Of a stretch of 6,759 nucleotides of DNA, positions 5,417 through 6,759 are shown in pieces. The stretch's first letter is position 1, and the number at the start of each line of letters is the position of its first letter. Location: contig QMTT01000046.1 in the NCBI GenBank assembly GCA_003663565.1, positions 1 through 6,759 on the forward strand, read 5' to 3'. The notes beneath the pieces were generated by a model. That model was not told the origin of the DNA, ran no database searches, and saw nothing but the letters and a program-made list of their open reading frames with translations. A program made the translations under genes and the position numbers. Origin of the DNA: Thermoplasmata archaeon (GTDB lineage: Archaea > Thermoplasmatota > B47-G6 > B47-G6B > 47-G6).

Positions 5417-5477
5417 GATTAAAGTACAGAATTAAAAAAGTAAAATTTATTCTAGGTTTACTCCAAGACCTTTCTGT

Positions 5478-5486
5478 AGGTGGTCT
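5478..5486 (+). promoter_or_regulatory. ribosome-binding site of the DUF3311 gene
   Basis: AGGTGGTCT ends 2 nt before the ATG at 5489. It pairs with the archaeal anti-Shine-Dalgarno through GGTG and, allowing one G-U pair, GGTGGTC. The same nine bases precede the next gene at the same distance. GGTCT can also pair with AGACC at 5466-5470, so the site may be partly folded in the mRNA. Confidence 0.65.
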
Positions 5487-5488
5487 AA

Positions 5489-5701
5489 ATGGACAAAAAG
5501 AGAGCCTTTGTATACGCAGTAATTTTAGGTATTATTCCATGGATAGCATATGTTGTGATCTCTCCAGTATTTAACAGAGCAGAACCACTAATACTAGGAA
5601 TGCCACCACTGATGTTCTGGGATGTTATATGGCTGTTTTTAACATCTCTATGTCTCTATGGAGCTTATAGAATGGAGCTGAGAGGTGGTCTGCTTGAATG
5701 A
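5489..5701 (+). CDS. DUF3311 family small membrane protein, symporter partner
   Basis: This 70-residue protein has two predicted membrane helices (about 8-28 and 43-62) and a Lys/Arg-rich N-terminus (MDKKR). The segment NRAEPLILGMPPLMFWDVIW matches the pattern I know for DUF3311 proteins: Asn, then Glu-Pro, then Leu-Gly-x-Pro, then Trp. Such proteins are encoded directly before sodium:solute symporters, as here, much as YhdT accompanies PanF in bacteria. The role is unproven; an accessory subunit for assembly or activity of the transporter is the usual inference. Its last codons contain the ribosome-binding site of the symporter gene, and the two genes overlap by 8 bp, so their translation is probably coupled. 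Confidence 0.85.
   Translation: MDKKRAFVYAVILGIIPWIAYVVISPVFNRAEPLILGMPPLMFWDVIWLFLTSLCLYGAYRMELRGGLLE
5683..5691 (+). promoter_or_regulatory. ribosome-binding site fixing the symporter's TTG start
   Basis: AGGTGGTCT, preceded by GAG, ends 2 nt before the TTG at 5694. It is identical in sequence and spacing to the site before the DUF3311 gene. It lies inside the DUF3311 coding sequence. Confidence 0.7.
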
Positions 5702-6759
5702 GGCGTTTATACCAACAGCAATAATAATATCATGGGTCATACTGACACTAGTAGTCGGAGTTCTTGCAGGAATTAAAAAGAAGTTCGACTTAGCGGGATA
5801 CTTAGTGTCAGGAAGGACTCTTGGACTCATATTCATCTATGTGCTAATGGCAGGAGAAATATATAGTGCATATGCGTTCTTAGGAACAGGTGGCTGGGCA
5901 TATTCCTACGGAATGCCAATAATGTACGCTCTGGGCTATGGCGCCTTGGCATATGCCTTTGGCTACTTCTACGCGAGGTATGTATGGAAGGCCGGAAAGG
6001 CGTTCAACTGTGTAACACAGGCAGATTACTTCTTGGCTAGATATAACAGCAAAGTCCTAGCAGTGCTTGTTGCTCTTATAGGAATAGTGTTTAACATTCC
6101 ATACTTGCAGCTACAGCTTCAAGGTCTAGGATACATTGTACATGTTGGATCTCTTGGAAAAATATCTGTAAACCTTGGCATCATCATAGGACTATTAATA
6201 ATGATGATATATGTGTTCACAAGTGGTCTAAGAGGTATTTCATGGACTAACCTGCTTCAAGCGCTTCTGATGTTCCTAGTGGCTTGGGTAGTGCTCTTTG
6301 CAATACCCTTTAAGCATTTTGGAGGTGTAGGAGGGCTATTCGAGACACTTTCTCAAGTTAAACCGCAGCACTTAGTACTACATCCACCAATGGGGATTGC
6401 TTGGTACGTCTCAACGCTGATCCTCTGTGGTCTAGGATTCTTCATGTATCCACAAATGTATCCCTCCATATATAGTGCTAAGGATCTAAAGACGTTAAAG
6501 AGAAACTACGTGCTTCTGCCATTGTACTCCATATTCATGGTTCCTGTTATACTTGCCGGTCTAAGCGTTGCAGCTCTTGGGATACAGCTTACAAATCCGG
6601 ATGAAGCTGTACTAAAGGCCGTAGAGGTATCATATCCATCATGGGTTCTTGGAATTGTTGGCGCAGGTGGATTTGCTGCTGCAGCCTCTACTGCAAGTGC
6701 CATTATACTGACGCTTGCGGGACTCTTATCCAAGAACTTGTATGCGATAGTCAAGCCAA
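5694..6759 (+). CDS. sodium:solute symporter (SSF family), 3' end cut by the window edge
   Basis: A multi-helix permease of the solute:sodium symporter family, which uses a sodium gradient to import organic solutes. About 355 residues are visible. The protein starts MNEAFIPTAIIISW from TTG 5694, and the frame is closed by a TGA at 5679-5681, leaving only GTG 5685 as an alternative. Family marks are AGYLVSGRTLG (34-44) after the first helix, GLRGISWTNLLQ (178-189), which corresponds to the usual G-x-x-x-V-x-W-T-D-x-x-Q with Asn for Asp, and GGFAAAASTASAIIL, whose S332-T333 match the sodium-site residues of the eighth core helix. Around nine helices can be read. DUF3311-linked members include monocarboxylate carriers of the MctP type, but the substrate here cannot be told. 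Family certain, substrate unknown. Confidence 0.92.
   Translation, partial: MNEAFIPTAIIISWVILTLVVGVLAGIKKKFDLAGYLVSGRTLGLIFIYVLMAGEIYSAYAFLGTGGWAYSYGMPIMYALGYGALAYAFGYFYARYVWKAGKAFNCVTQADYFLARYNSKVLAVLVALIGIVFNIPYLQLQLQGLGYIVHVGSLGKISVNLGIIIGLLIMMIYVFTSGLRGISWTNLLQALLMFLVAWVVLFAIPFKHFGGVGGLFETLSQVKPQHLVLHPPMGIAWYVSTLILCGLGFFMYPQMYPSIYSAKDLKTLKRNYVLLPLYSIFMVPVILAGLSVAALGIQLTNPDEAVLKAVEVSYPSWVLGIVGAGGFAAAASTASAIILTLAGLLSKNLYAIVKP

Noticed and set aside
5698..5724. ATG overlapping the DUF3311 stop as symporter start
   Set aside because: Out of frame with the symporter; it reads MRRLYQQQ and then stops. The TTG at 5694 gives the correct frame.
6506..6754. 82-codon minus-strand reading frame
   Set aside because: Antisense to the symporter. 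Rich in Ala, Ser and Pro only because it is opposite small-residue membrane helices.
1..6759. CRISPR array, rRNA or C/D box RNA
   Set aside because: No regularly spaced direct repeats, no rRNA-like sequence and no convincing paired C and D boxes were found by eye in the intergenic regions.

Overview
This window looks like a piece of an archaeal chromosome, most likely a thermophilic member of the Thermoproteota (Crenarchaeota). The evidence is an archaeal-type primase small subunit (PriS) next to a GINS15/51-type subunit, AT-rich box A promoters, Shine-Dalgarno sequences of the GGTGAT/GAGGT type, and an archaeal class II tRNA-Leu. I cannot name a genus from the sequence alone.

Left part (1-3643, all minus strand): a replication and nucleotide-synthesis cluster transcribed priS > gins15 > thyX, followed by the first 25 codons of an unrecognised gene that runs off the left edge. 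PriS makes RNA/DNA primers, GINS15 is part of the CMG-like replicative helicase, and ThyX makes dTMP. The cluster therefore joins primer synthesis, fork unwinding and thymidylate supply. thyX is interrupted by a 320-residue in-frame intein placed directly before the RHR active-site signature. Its splicing blocks look intact, but its LAGLIDADG endonuclease motifs look decayed. The PriS lacks the cysteines that usually form the zinc-binding module after the catalytic DxD.

Middle (3644-4169): a tRNA-Leu(CAG) gene on the plus strand with its own promoter and T-rich terminator. Behind it lie two mobile-element traces: a hairpin resembling a terminal sequence of IS200/IS605-type (tnpB) elements, and a 45-50 codon start-less fragment resembling the core-binding domain of an archaeal tyrosine recombinase.

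Right part (4170-6759): a minus-strand PLP enzyme of the D-cysteine desulfhydrase/ACC deaminase family, then a 310-bp AT-rich divergent control region rich in perfect inverted repeats whose centres are helically spaced. A plus-strand operon follows, made of a DUF3311 small membrane protein and a sodium:solute symporter (SSF). The symporter starts at TTG, overlaps the DUF3311 gene by 8 bp, and is cut by the right edge. The two operon genes carry the same 9-nt ribosome-binding sequence at the same distance from their start codons.

No clearly new multi-gene system is visible. The most notable items are the active-site intein in thyX, the cysteine-free primase subunit, the mobile-element scar behind the tRNA and the phased palindromes upstream of the transporter operon.
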